NCBI RefSeq assembly: GCF_000261685.1 | Contig: NZ_AJQE01000226.1 | Location: 1 to 37,750 of the forward strand | Origin: Bradyrhizobium genomosp. I (2014) | Lineage (GTDB): Bacteria > Pseudomonadota > Alphaproteobacteria > Rhizobiales > Xanthobacteraceae | DNA: 37,750 bases | Direction of reading: 5' to 3' | Shown here: positions 16,793 to 26,196 of the stretch, one piece after another | Layout of the letters: each line of letters starts with the position of its first letter | How positions within the stretch are numbered: position 1 is the stretch's first letter | Notes under the pieces: generated by a model | The model's database searches: none | Told to the model about the DNA's origin: nothing | The model's input: the letters and a program-made list of their open reading frames with translations, nothing else | Program-made: the position numbers and the translations under genes

Positions 16793-16931
16793 CTCGTGCC
16801 CCGGACGCAGCGCAGCGTCCCTTCGACGGTGCGCTGCAGAGCCGGGGCCCATGCATCGACAAGACTCGCGGCTCCTGGGTCCCGGCTCTGCGCAGCAGCG
16901 CAAAGAGCGCTGCAGCGCGTCCGGGACACGG
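16793..16931. repeat. Dispersed palindromic repeat, copy A
   Basis: About 139 nt starting CTCGTGCCCCGGACGC and ending GCGTCCGGGACACG, so its ends are inverted. A second copy is at 27241-27379, sharing the outer GTCCCGGACGC-GCGCAGCG blocks and the inner GCAGAGCCGGG/CCGGCTC blocks while the middle differs. It is an intergenic repeat of the type abundant in Bradyrhizobium. Confidence 0.8.
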
Positions 16932-16960
16932 ACCGCTGCTTGCGGCACAACGGCGCCCAA

Positions 16961-16994
16961 AGAAAAAGCCCGGTCGCGCTGGCGGCCGGGCTTT
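16961..16994 (-). terminator. Terminator of the ispH-hpnH operon
   Basis: Stem 16965-16977 with 16982-16994 (AAAGCCCGG core, one G-T pair), a 4-nt loop, and a T-rich run (TTTTTCTTT) on the minus strand, 26 nt after the hpnH stop. Confidence 0.88.
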
Positions 16995-17019
16995 CGTCGT
17001 GAGATTTGATCGTGCGCGC

Positions 17020-18180
<1,161 letters not shown>

Positions 18181-18215
18181 TACACGTTTCTTTCTGGGCT
18201 TGAAATTCGGGTAGG

Positions 18216-19142
18216 TCAGCTCGCAGCCAACTGGGCCGGAAGCCGAAATTCGATGTTTTCCTCGCGGCCCGGCAACACCTGGACCTTGACCGGTCCGATC
18301 CGCCGCATCGCTTCGATCACGTCATCCACGAGTACCTCGGGCGCCGAAGCGCCGGCCGTGACGCCGACGGTCCTGGCATTTTCCAACCACTCCGGATTGA
18401 GCTCGCTGCCGTCGGCAATCAAATAACTCGCGACGCCGGCTTCGGTGCCGATTTCGCGAAGCCGGTTCGAGTTCGAGCTGTTGGCAGCGCCTACCACCAG
18501 GATCACGTCGACCAGCTTGCTCAAGTCCCTTACCGCAGATTGGCGGTTCTGTGTCGCATAGCAGATATCCCGGATATCCGGACCTTGAAGATCTGTAAAG
18601 CGGGCCTGCAGGGCCGCGATGATGTCCTTGGTGTCATCGACCGACAGGGTGGTCTGGGTGATGTAGGCCACTGGCGTATCCGCCGGCAGCGTGAGCGCCT
18701 TAACCTCTTCAACACTCTGGACAAGCTGCACCGGCCCCGGGACTTGACCCATCGTGCCCTCGACCTCGGGGTGGCCGGCATGGCCGACCAGGATCAGCGT
18801 GCGGCCCTTGGCAATGTAGCGCTTCCCCTGATTGTGAACTTTCGTGACCAGAGGGCAGGTGGCATTGAGCACCGGGAGGTCGCGCGCGGCGGCTTCTTCC
18901 TCGACGCTGCGGGCGACGCCATGGGCGCTGAAGACCGTCACTGCCTTCGGTGGAACCTGGGAGAGTTCCTCGACGAAGATCGCCCCTTTGCTCTTCAGGC
19001 TCTCGACGACGTATTTGTTATGCACGATCTCATGGCGCACGTAGACGGGCGGGCCGTACTTCTCCAGCGCCCGCTCCACGATCTCGATCGCACGCACCAC
19101 GCCCGCGCAGAAGCCGCGCGGTTGCGCCAGATAAACTTCCAT
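18216..19142 (-). CDS. ispH: 4-hydroxy-3-methylbut-2-enyl diphosphate reductase IspH
   Basis: Last enzyme of the MEP pathway, making IPP and DMAPP, the precursors of squalene. The three iron-sulfur cysteines are visible: C12 (GFCAG), C96 (NATCPLV) and C194 (ICYATQNRQ), along with the acid E126 in HPEVEGT. Length is 308 aa from the ATG at 19142. The open frame continues upstream to 19346, but that extension is Arg/Cys-rich and not IspH-like. It is cotranscribed with hpnH, which ties isoprenoid supply to hopanoid synthesis, and divergent from hpnN across a 450-nt region. Confidence 0.95.
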   Translation of the reverse strand: MEVYLAQPRGFCAGVVRAIEIVERALEKYGPPVYVRHEIVHNKYVVESLKSKGAIFVEELSQVPPKAVTVFSAHGVARSVEEEAAARDLPVLNATCPLVTKVHNQGKRYIAKGRTLILVGHAGHPEVEGTMGQVPGPVQLVQSVEEVKALTLPADTPVAYITQTTLSVDDTKDIIAALQARFTDLQGPDIRDICYATQNRQSAVRDLSKLVDVILVVGAANSSNSNRLREIGTEAGVASYLIADGSELNPEWLENARTVGVTAGASAPEVLVDDVIEAMRRIGPVKVQVLPGREENIEFRLPAQLAAS

Positions 19143-19534
19143 TGGACGCCCATCACGCAAGTTGCACCAATCCGCTTTCGTAAGTCCCCGGCGGCACCCG
19201 ATACGGACCAATGAGCGGCAATATCCGCACCATTGGTTCGCGCAAGCGGTAGCCGCCCACCCCCGTAGGGCTCCGGCGCATGGAGGCACAGCACTTTGTG
19301 TCAAAAAATCGGCGGTAAGGAAAGGCCGGGAAGGTTGGCAACGCAACTTTGAGGTATTTTAGTAGGGCGGATGGTGTGCGCAATGCGCGACACTCGTGCA
19401 TCGTCCTTCGTCACTTTCCCGCCTCAACTCCCCGGCTATACCGGCCGCCCCGCATGATTTTGCCACGGTCCCCGCCGTTTACCTCGAACCTTCTCGCGGC
19501 GAGAACCACTCAAAACAGCAATAGGTTTCGCCCG

Positions 19535-19559
19535 GGAACTCCGATAAACAGCGGGCGTT
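19535..19559 (+). promoter_or_regulatory. Candidate sigma-EcfG (general stress response) promoter for hpnN
   Basis: GGAAC at 19535-19539 and CGTT at 19556-19559 are separated by exactly 16 nt, an exact match to the alphaproteobacterial EcfG consensus GGAAC-N16/17-CGTT. It lies 33 nt before the GTG start of hpnN, giving a short leader of about 25 nt. This is the only clear match I found upstream of a gene in the window. Position and orientation make it a good functional candidate. Confidence 0.75.
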
Positions 19560-19592
19560 TCCGGCAAGCTGATAACCGCAGAAAGAAAAGAA

Positions 19593-22181
19593 GTGCTGCA
19601 AAGCGTCGTCGTTGCCATCGTCAGGGCCTGCACCCGGTTTGCCTCCCTCGTCGTCGTTCTCGGGCTCCTGCTGGCGGTGGGTGCGGGCTACTACGCGTCC
19701 CGGCATTTCGCCATCAACACCGACATCAACTCGCTGATTTCTCAAAATCTCGACTGGCGCAAGCGCGACCAGCAATTCGACCAGGCGTTCGATCAAAACG
19801 AAACGATTCTCGCTGTGATCGAGGCCCGGACGCCGGAGATGACGAGCGCCGCGGCAGACGCGCTCTATGCCAGGCTGAAGGACGACAAGGCCAACTTCCG
19901 GTCGATGCAGCAACTCGGTAGCGGCGAGTTCTTCGAGAAGAACGGGCTGTTGTTCCTGCCGACGGAAGAAGTCGGCAAGACCACCGGCGAGTTCGAATCC
20001 GCCGCGCCCCTGATCGAGATCATGGCGGGCGATCCCTCGATCCGCGGCCTCACCGGCGCGCTGGAGACGGGCCTTGCCGGCGTCAAGCGCGGCCAGGTCA
20101 AGCTCGACAATACCGCGCGGCCCTTCAACCTGATCGCGCAGACGGTCGAGACCGTGCTCAACAAGGGAAATGCCAGCTTCTCCTGGCGCGAGCTCGTCAG
20201 TGACGAGCCGCTGAAGGATTCGGACAAACGCGCCTTCATCGAGTTCAAGCCGATCCTCGACTACAACGCGCTGGAGCCCGGCAAGGATGCCACGGATGCG
20301 ATCCGCAAGGCCGCAGCGGATCTGGATTTCCCCACCAAATACCAGGCACGGGTGCGACTGACCGGCCCGGTCCCGATCGCCAACGAGGAATACGCGACGG
20401 TCCAGGAAGGCGCCGTCGTCAACGGCATCGGCACGGTCCTCGTCGTGCTGCTCATCCTGTGGCTGGCGCTGCATTCGGCGAAGATCATCCTCGCCGTCTT
20501 CGTCAATCTCTTCGTGGGCCTTGCGATCACGACTGCGGCCGGCCTGATGATGGTCGGATCGTTCAATCTGCTGTCGATCGCATTCGCGGTGCTGTTCGTC
20601 GGCCTCGGCGTCGATTTCGGCATCCAGTACAGCGTCCGCTATCGTTCCGAGCGCTACAAGCACAACGACCTCTCGAGCGCGCTGGTGCTGGCCGCCAAGC
20701 GGTCGGCGGTGCCGCTGTCGCTCGCGGCGATGGCGACGGCCGCCGGCTTCCTCTGCTTCATGCCGACCGATTACAAGGGCATCGCGGAGCTCGGGCAGAT
20801 CGCCGGCGTCGGCATGCTGGTGGCGTTTCTCTCGTCGATCACCGTTCTGCCAGCCATGCTCAAGCTGCTGAACCCGCCCGGCGAACCCGAGCCCGTCGGT
20901 TACGCCTTCCTGGCGCCGCTCGATCACTTTCTCGAAAAGCACCGCGTGCTGATCGTCGGCGGCACGCTGCTGCTGGCGTTCGGCGGCCTGCCGCTGCTCT
21001 ACTTCATGAAGTTCGACTTCAACCCGATGAACCTGCGTAACCCGAAGGCCGAATCGATCGCGACCTTCCTCGATTTGCGCAAGGATCCCAACACCGGCGC
21101 CAATGCCATCAACGTGATGACCACGTCCGAGGAGCAGGCGAGGCAGGTGGAGGCGAAGCTGGAGAAGGTGCCCGAAGTGCTGCGGGTGATCTCACTCAAC
21201 AGTTTCGTGCCGCAGGATCAGCCGCCGAAGCTGAAGCTGATCGCACAGGGCGCCAAGGCGCTGAACCCCGCGCTCAACCCCGATCAGATCGATGCGGCGC
21301 CGTCGGATCAGGAAAATGTCGAGTCGCTGAAATCCTCGGTCGACAGTCTGCGTCGGACCGCGGGCGACGCGAAGGGGCCGGGTGCGGTCGCCTCGCGCCG
21401 TCTTGCAGACGCGCTCGAAAAGCTCGCCAATGGCGACGAGGCCACGCGCAACAAGGCGCAGGACGTGTTCGTCACGCCGATGAAGATCGTGTTCGATCAG
21501 CTCAGGAACGCGATGCAGGCCGAGCCGGTCACCCTGAAGTCATTGCCGCCCGATCTCGTCAGCGCCTGGAAGAGCAAGGACGGCATCATCCGCGTCGAGG
21601 CGCTGCCCAAGGGCGATCCCAACGACAACGACACGCTGCGCAAATTCGCGGCGGCGGTGCTCGCGGCCGAGCCAACCGCGATCGGCGGACCGGTCTCGAT
21701 CCTGAAATCCGGCGACACCGTGGTGAAGGCATTCATCCACGCCGGCATCTACGCGCTGCTGGTGATCGGGCTCCTGCTGTGGATCACGCTACGTCGGTTC
21801 GTCGACGTGCTGATGACGCTGGTGCCCCTTCTGGTTGCCGGCGCAGTGACGCTCGAGATCTGCGTGTTGATCGGCCTGCCGCTGAACTTCGCCAATATCG
21901 TTGCGTTTCCGCTGCTGCTCGGCGTCGGTGTCGCCTTCAAGATCTATTATGTCGTGGCCTGGCGCTCGGGCAGAACAAATCTGCTTCAGACCAGCCTCAC
22001 GCGCGCGATCTTTTTCAGCGCGCTGACGACGGCGACCGCGTTCGGCAGCCTGTGGCTGTCGAGCCATCCGGGCACCTCCAGCATGGGCAAGCTGCTGGCG
22101 CTCTCGCTGGTGACGACGCTCGCCGCCGTGCTGCTGTTCCAGCCGGCCCTAATGGGCAAACCCCGCAATCTCAGGGAGTAG
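19593..22181 (+). CDS. hpnN: Hopanoid exporter HpnN (RND family, GTG start)
   Basis: RND transporter needed to move hopanoids from the inner to the outer membrane. The 862-aa protein has a first membrane segment near residues 15-35, a periplasmic domain to about 275, a membrane block (about 275-430) containing GLGVDFGIQYSVRYRSER, a second periplasmic domain (about 470-715), and a C-terminal membrane block ending at the conserved FQPALMGKP. This is the two-fold RND plan and family length for HpnN. The start is a GTG preceded by AGAAAGAAAAG. A candidate EcfG promoter lies just upstream. Its 3' end overlaps the convergent DUF2147 gene by 33 nt. Assigned as the true HpnN over the gene at 4013 on length and recalled sequence. 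Confidence 0.93.
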   Translation: MLQSVVVAIVRACTRFASLVVVLGLLLAVGAGYYASRHFAINTDINSLISQNLDWRKRDQQFDQAFDQNETILAVIEARTPEMTSAAADALYARLKDDKANFRSMQQLGSGEFFEKNGLLFLPTEEVGKTTGEFESAAPLIEIMAGDPSIRGLTGALETGLAGVKRGQVKLDNTARPFNLIAQTVETVLNKGNASFSWRELVSDEPLKDSDKRAFIEFKPILDYNALEPGKDATDAIRKAAADLDFPTKYQARVRLTGPVPIANEEYATVQEGAVVNGIGTVLVVLLILWLALHSAKIILAVFVNLFVGLAITTAAGLMMVGSFNLLSIAFAVLFVGLGVDFGIQYSVRYRSERYKHNDLSSALVLAAKRSAVPLSLAAMATAAGFLCFMPTDYKGIAELGQIAGVGMLVAFLSSITVLPAMLKLLNPPGEPEPVGYAFLAPLDHFLEKHRVLIVGGTLLLAFGGLPLLYFMKFDFNPMNLRNPKAESIATFLDLRKDPNTGANAINVMTTSEEQARQVEAKLEKVPEVLRVISLNSFVPQDQPPKLKLIAQGAKALNPALNPDQIDAAPSDQENVESLKSSVDSLRRTAGDAKGPGAVASRRLADALEKLANGDEATRNKAQDVFVTPMKIVFDQLRNAMQAEPVTLKSLPPDLVSAWKSKDGIIRVEALPKGDPNDNDTLRKFAAAVLAAEPTAIGGPVSILKSGDTVVKAFIHAGIYALLVIGLLLWITLRRFVDVLMTLVPLLVAGAVTLEICVLIGLPLNFANIVAFPLLLGVGVAFKIYYVVAWRSGRTNLLQTSLTRAIFFSALTTATAFGSLWLSSHPGTSSMGKLLALSLVTTLAAVLLFQPALMGKPRNLRE

Positions 22182-22793
22182 GCAGATGTCGCCGACGGGG
22201 TCGGCGGCGCCCTTCTGGCTGGGCTTGGCTGCGCCGGCGGCCTTCGGCGCTGCGGGCGCAGGCGCGGTGGCGCCTGTCGTGGCCTGGGCTGCCTGCGCCC
22301 CATGAGCCTTCGGCGCGGCGCCGCCGGATTTCGGCGCGCCCTTGGCCATGGCGTTGGCAGGACTCGAGGGGATTGGCGGGCCGACCCTGGTCCAGGTCTC
22401 GCCGCCGCAGAGAAAGCCCATCACGCAGCCCTTGATTTCGAGCTGGTCGGGACCAGCCTGCGTGATGGTCGCGCTGTAGAGCTGGCCGTCCTTGGCGTTG
22501 TAGACCTGTCCTTCCCACTGATCGATGCCGGGCTTCTTCTTCATGTCGATCAGGGTCGCCATCCCCAGCGTCGGCCTGTTCTTCTTCGAGACATCCGGAT
22601 TGTTCTCGTCGCGCCCGCCGGGCTGCTTTTCCCAGGAAACCGCGCCCCACATGCTGCCATTGCATTGGGCGACACGAATGTTGGCGACGCCGTCGGCGAC
22701 CCGCCAGTCGCCGGTCGGGTCTGCAGCGAGCGCGGGCGTCAGGCAGGTGTAACCGCCAGCCAGTATTAGTCCGGTGTAAAGGGCTAAACGCAT
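22149..22793 (-). CDS. Secreted DUF2147 protein
   Basis: 214-residue exported protein. A signal peptide (MRLALYTGLILAGGYTCLTP, cleavage near ALAA before DPTGDW) leads into a DUF2147 domain (about residues 25-125: GDWRVADGVANIRVAQC, WGAVSWEKQPGG, GQVYNAKDGQLYSATI, CVMGFLCGGETWTRV). A low-complexity Ala/Pro/Lys tail of about 75 residues follows. The ATG at 22793 has a GAGGAAC ribosome site. The role of DUF2147 proteins is not established. The gene is antisense to and overlaps the last 33 nt of hpnN, and is divergent from hpnO, so it sits inside the hopanoid locus. A link to hopanoid or outer-membrane biology is an inference from position only. Confidence 0.85.
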   Translation of the reverse strand: MRLALYTGLILAGGYTCLTPALAADPTGDWRVADGVANIRVAQCNGSMWGAVSWEKQPGGRDENNPDVSKKNRPTLGMATLIDMKKKPGIDQWEGQVYNAKDGQLYSATITQAGPDQLEIKGCVMGFLCGGETWTRVGPPIPSSPANAMAKGAPKSGGAAPKAHGAQAAQATTGATAPAPAAPKAAGAAKPSQKGAADPVGDICLLPEIAGFAH

Positions 22794-22934
22794 GATAGTT
22801 CCTCGGCAGTGCAACATGGGCTAAAGCTGTGCTTGCGAAGATGGTCCGAAAAAGGGCAAAAGGCCGCACAGACCGTTTTCAGTCACGGTCCGTTTTCAGT
22901 TGACGAGACTGCCCTCAACCGAAGTATGTAGCGG

Positions 22935-24326
22935 ATGCACAGCCCAAATCCAGACATGTCTCAGCTATTCGCGGACCGTCAGGCCCAGCGCAGCACCCTG
23001 CATAACCGGTATCTGAACGAGCAGTTCGTTCGGGTTCTCAAGACCATCGGCTACGATGTCGGCTTCCAGAAGGGGCAGGGGCAGTACCTCTACGATCGCG
23101 AGGGCGCTCGCTATCTCGACCTGTTGTCCGGCTTTGGCGTGTTTGCGATCGGGCGCAATCATCCTGTCATGCGCGATGCGCTCAAGAGCGTGCTCGATGC
23201 CGATCTGCCCAACCTCGTCCAGTTCGACGTCTCGACGCTCGCCGGCGTACTCGCCGAACGGCTCCTGAAATACGTCCCCTATCTCGACAAGGCGTTCTTC
23301 GCCAATTCCGGCGCGGAATGCGTCGAGGCCGCGATCAAATTCGCGCGTGGCGCGACCGGTCGTCCCGGCATCGTCTATTGCGCGCACGGCTATCACGGCC
23401 TGACCTATGGCGCGCTGTCGCTGACCGGCGACTCGAATTTCCGTACCGGATTCGAGCCGCTGCTGCCGGGCTGCACCCCGGTCCCGTTCAATGATCTGGC
23501 CGCGCTGGAAAAGGCCCTGGCCTCGCGCGAGGTTGCGGCGTTCGTCGTCGAGCCGATCCAGGGCAAGGGCGTCAACATGCCCACGGACGAGTTTCTGCCG
23601 GGCGCTGCCGCGCTCTGCAAGAAATACGGCACGCTGTTCGTCGCCGACGAGATCCAGACCGGCATGGGCCGCACCGGCCGCTTCCTCGCGGTCGAGCACT
23701 GGAACGTCGAGCCAGACATGGTTCTGCTGTCGAAGTCGCTGTCCGGCGGCCACGTTCCGGTCGGCGCGGTGCTGACGCGCAAGGCCATCTTCGACAAGAT
23801 CTTCAACCAGATGGACCGCGCCGTGGTGCACGGCTCCACCTTCTCCAAGAACGACCTTGCCATGGCCGCGGGCATCGCCACGCTCGACGTCATGGAGTCC
23901 GAGAAGCTGATCGAGTCCGCGGCCAAGCGCGGCGCCGAGCTGCGCCTCGCGCTGACGCGCATGGTGCCCGGCTACGAGCTGATGAAGGAAGTGCGCGGCA
24001 AGGGCCTGATGATCGGCGTCGAGTTCGGTCCGCCGAAGTCGCTGCGCCTGCGCGCCTCCTGGAACGTGCTGGAGACTGCCAACAAGGGCCTGTTCTGCCA
24101 GCTCATCACCGTGCCGCTGTTCAAGGATCACAAGATCCTGACCCAGGTCGCCGGCCACGGCAGCCACACCATCAAGCTGCTGCCGCCGCTCACCATCACC
24201 GAGGAAGACTGCAGCTGGATCGAGCGCGCCTTCGACGACGTCATCGCCGGCAGCCACAAGGTCCCTGGCGCGATCTGGTCGCTCGGCAAGACGCTGGTGG
24301 ACAACGCGGTACGGCGGTCGGCTTGA
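22935..24326 (+). CDS. hpnO: Class III aminotransferase HpnO (aminobacteriohopanetriol)
   Basis: PLP-dependent class III (ornithine/acetylornithine-like) aminotransferase that makes 35-aminobacteriohopanetriol. The 463-aa product shows the glycine-rich cofactor region (ANSGAECVEAAIKFARGATGR), the Asp of the EIQTGMGRTGRF block, and the Schiff-base lysine K267 in LLSKSLSGGHVPVGAVL. It is full length. The first ATG is used; an alternative ATG 21 nt later exists, and neither has a strong ribosome site. It is the last hopanoid gene of the window. No hpnA, hpnB or hpnI-M are seen here, so those functions, if present, lie elsewhere. Confidence 0.93.
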   Translation: MHSPNPDMSQLFADRQAQRSTLHNRYLNEQFVRVLKTIGYDVGFQKGQGQYLYDREGARYLDLLSGFGVFAIGRNHPVMRDALKSVLDADLPNLVQFDVSTLAGVLAERLLKYVPYLDKAFFANSGAECVEAAIKFARGATGRPGIVYCAHGYHGLTYGALSLTGDSNFRTGFEPLLPGCTPVPFNDLAALEKALASREVAAFVVEPIQGKGVNMPTDEFLPGAAALCKKYGTLFVADEIQTGMGRTGRFLAVEHWNVEPDMVLLSKSLSGGHVPVGAVLTRKAIFDKIFNQMDRAVVHGSTFSKNDLAMAAGIATLDVMESEKLIESAAKRGAELRLALTRMVPGYELMKEVRGKGLMIGVEFGPPKSLRLRASWNVLETANKGLFCQLITVPLFKDHKILTQVAGHGSHTIKLLPPLTITEEDCSWIERAFDDVIAGSHKVPGAIWSLGKTLVDNAVRRSA

Positions 24327-24351
24327 GTCTTCGCCGAGGTATCCCGGCATT

Positions 24352-24405
24352 CGTCATTGCTTCGCTGCTTCAGCGCAATCTTGTCGTGAGCTTCTCGCAA
24401 TGACG
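24352..24405. repeat. Small palindromic intergenic repeat
   Basis: CGTCATTGC (24352-24360) and GCAATGACG (24397-24405) are exact inverted ends around a variable middle, between the convergent hpnO and anti-sigma genes. It resembles the short CATTGC palindromes scattered in Bradyrhizobium genomes and may act as a 3' end structure for both genes. Confidence 0.6.
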
Positions 24406-24418
24406 ACGCCAGGTCCAG

Positions 24419-25186
24419 TTACCCCTCCACATTCGCCTTCATCGCCGCTTCGAACTTGTCGACGAACTCGGCAAGCTCGTCGGCGCCGATATCGCTGACG
24501 GCCCAGAAGTTCAGGCCGCGCTCGCCCCAGCGGCGGCAATTGAAGCCCTGCATGGTCTGGGTCTTCGGCGGCCGGTGTTCGGTGCTCGTGGTCTGCGATA
24601 CGAACAGGTTGATCACGTGCTGCCGGCGCTTGTAGACGACGGCGCCGATGGCGCGGGCGTCGATATAGTCGAGCCGGCCGCCCACGAGCGTAAAGCCTTG
24701 CGCGGTGAGATCGATCACGGGCGGGGCGACGTCGAGCTTGCCGTTGAACCACGGCTTGACGGTATGCTGGTCGGTCGAGACCACGTCGGTGAGGTGGCCG
24801 GCCTGGAGCGAGCGCAGATGCGCGGAGACGACCTCCGACAGGATACGCTGCTGGTCGTCCTGACGCAGCACCACGGCGACGACGCCGGAGGCGGCGAGGG
24901 CGGAGACGGCCGAACCCATCGCGAAGCCGCGCAGCACGGAGCGACGGGTGGGTTGCTGGCTCTGCGACCCGGGCAGTGAAGCCTCTATCCGGCTGCGAAG
25001 GCTTGCCGGCGCCACGTAGCGCAGATTGGTGTCGGCGAGCACGCGCCGCATCTCGCGCTGTGCGGCGAACTCGGCGGCGCAGGCCGGGCAGCCGGCGATG
25101 TGGGCTTCGACCTCGCGCGCATGGCCGGCGTCGAGCTCGTTATCGAGCAGCGCGTGAAGCAGGATCCTTGCTTCGTCGCAGGTCAT
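24419..25186 (-). CDS. Zinc-finger anti-sigma factor, membrane-anchored
   Basis: 255-aa anti-sigma factor. The N-terminal zinc-binding domain has the H29-x3-C33-x2-C36 signature (EAHIAGCPACAAEF), followed by a linker, one membrane segment (about residues 86-106) and a 150-residue extracytoplasmic domain that presumably senses the signal. The start at 25186 is chosen because its ATG overlaps the sigma-factor stop (ATGA) and it starts at the zinc domain; the frame extends upstream to 25213. It is the last gene of a four-gene minus-strand operon. It most likely sequesters the co-encoded ECF sigma factor until the envelope signal arrives. The signal is not known. Confidence 0.92.
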   Translation of the reverse strand: MTCDEARILLHALLDNELDAGHAREVEAHIAGCPACAAEFAAQREMRRVLADTNLRYVAPASLRSRIEASLPGSQSQQPTRRSVLRGFAMGSAVSALAASGVVAVVLRQDDQQRILSEVVSAHLRSLQAGHLTDVVSTDQHTVKPWFNGKLDVAPPVIDLTAQGFTLVGGRLDYIDARAIGAVVYKRRQHVINLFVSQTTSTEHRPPKTQTMQGFNCRRWGERGLNFWAVSDIGADELAEFVDKFEAAMKANVEG

Positions 25187-25731
25187 TTCGCTTGCTCCTC
25201 TTCCGCCGTCCACGCCGCGCGCAGCATGGCGCGGGCGCGGGCGAGGCGGGACATCACGGTGCCGATGGGGGCGCCGACGGCCTCGGCGATTTCACGATAG
25301 GACAGGTTGTTGATCTCGCGCAGCACGAAGGTTTCCTTGAACGGTTCGGCGAGCGCGTCGATCAGCTTGCGAATGGAGCCGGCATCGCGGCTGCGCAGCA
25401 CTTCGCTTTCCGGACTCGCTCCGGTCTCCTGCCAGAGCGGCGTCTGCTCGGCAGCGCCGGGCGCATCCTCGATCGCGCTGGGCCGGTGCGCGCGCCGCGC
25501 ATGTTCGGCGTTGCAGACGTTGCGCAGGATTGCGAACAGCCAAGGCTTCATCGCCGGCCCGCGATAGCTGTCGAAGTGCTTCAGCGCGCGCAGATAGCAC
25601 TCCTGCACGGCGTCCTCGGCGTCGGAGGCATCGCGCAGGAGATAGCGCGCAAGCGTATAGACGTCGTCGAGATAGGGCAGTGCCGCTTCGCGAAAGCGCC
25701 GTGCCTTCTGCAGATCGTCGATGGCGGGCAT
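25183..25731 (-). CDS. ECF sigma factor
   Basis: 182-aa ECF-type RNA polymerase sigma factor. Region 2 (ARYLLRDASDAEDAVQECYL, then PWLFAILRNVCNAEHARR) and region 4 (LREINNLSYREIAEAVGAPI, then GTVMSRLARARAMLR) are clear; region 3 is absent, as in ECF sigmas. The ATG at 25731 has GAGGAG directly upstream; the open frame goes back to 25854 but lacks sigma features there. The stop overlaps the anti-sigma start. Its neighbours are a Tat-exported metallophosphoesterase and a cupredoxin, which suggests an envelope or redox stress regulon. It is not EcfG itself: no PhyR or NepR gene is adjacent, and a zinc-finger anti-sigma is. Confidence 0.93.
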   Translation of the reverse strand: MPAIDDLQKARRFREAALPYLDDVYTLARYLLRDASDAEDAVQECYLRALKHFDSYRGPAMKPWLFAILRNVCNAEHARRAHRPSAIEDAPGAAEQTPLWQETGASPESEVLRSRDAGSIRKLIDALAEPFKETFVLREINNLSYREIAEAVGAPIGTVMSRLARARAMLRAAWTAEEEQAK

Positions 25732-25789
25732 CGCTCCTCGCTTTGCCTCTTCCTGTGCTTCTCGCTGTGTCGTGATCGAAGACGCGGGA

Positions 25790-25819
25790 GCCCGGCCGGC
25801 GTGGGACCGCCGGCCGGGC
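25790..25819 (-). terminator. Internal hairpin between cupredoxin and sigma gene
   Basis: Perfect 11-bp arms GCCCGGCCGGC (25790-25800) and complement (25809-25819), 8-nt loop, no T-tract. It lies in the 115-nt gap after the cupredoxin stop, so it could attenuate transcription into sigma/anti-sigma or protect the 3' end of the upstream mRNA, setting a stoichiometry between effector and regulator genes. Confidence 0.6.
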
Positions 25820-25846
25820 AGGACGTTGATGCCTTGGTTCGAGACG

Positions 25847-26170
25847 TTACTCAACCTTGACCATCCCCGTCATGTGCGGGTGCAGCGAACAAAAATATTT
25901 GTAGTCGCCCGCGTTGGTGAAGGTGAACGAGAACTTGTCGTCGGTGTCCAGGGTCTTGGACCTGAACTTGCCGGCCGATACGACGGTGTGGGGAATGTCG
26001 TCCCGGTTGGTCCAGGTCACGGTGGTGCCGACCTTGATCTTGAGCTCGGCCGGCTGGAAGACGAAATTGTCGATATACACGTCCATGTCGTCGGCACGGG
26101 CCGCTGTTGCGGGCAACAGGACGGCCGCGGCCATCGCGAGACCGAAGTCGCGGCGATTGAGTGTCTTCAT
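25847..26170 (-). CDS. Exported cupredoxin (blue-copper-like)
   Basis: 107-aa periplasmic copper protein. The signal peptide MKTLNRRDFGLAMAAAVLLP ends near ARAD; its NRRDFG start resembles a twin-arginine signal. The cupredoxin core follows, with copper ligands H61 (IPHTVV), C94 and H97 (YFCSLHPHM) and an axial Met at 100 or 103. GGAAG precedes the ATG. It sits 26 nt downstream of the metallophosphoesterase gene and upstream of the sigma gene. It probably works as a small electron carrier or copper-binding protein in a stress-response operon; the redox partner is unknown. Confidence 0.9.
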   Translation of the reverse strand: MKTLNRRDFGLAMAAAVLLPATAARADDMDVYIDNFVFQPAELKIKVGTTVTWTNRDDIPHTVVSAGKFRSKTLDTDDKFSFTFTNAGDYKYFCSLHPHMTGMVKVE

Positions 26171-26196
26171 GGTCAGCTTCCATTTCAGCGGTGGAT

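Noticed and set aside
25732..25854. Longer sigma-factor start at 25854
   Set aside because: The extra 41 residues overlap the hairpin region and show no sigma features; the ATG at 25731 has a clear GAGGAG site.
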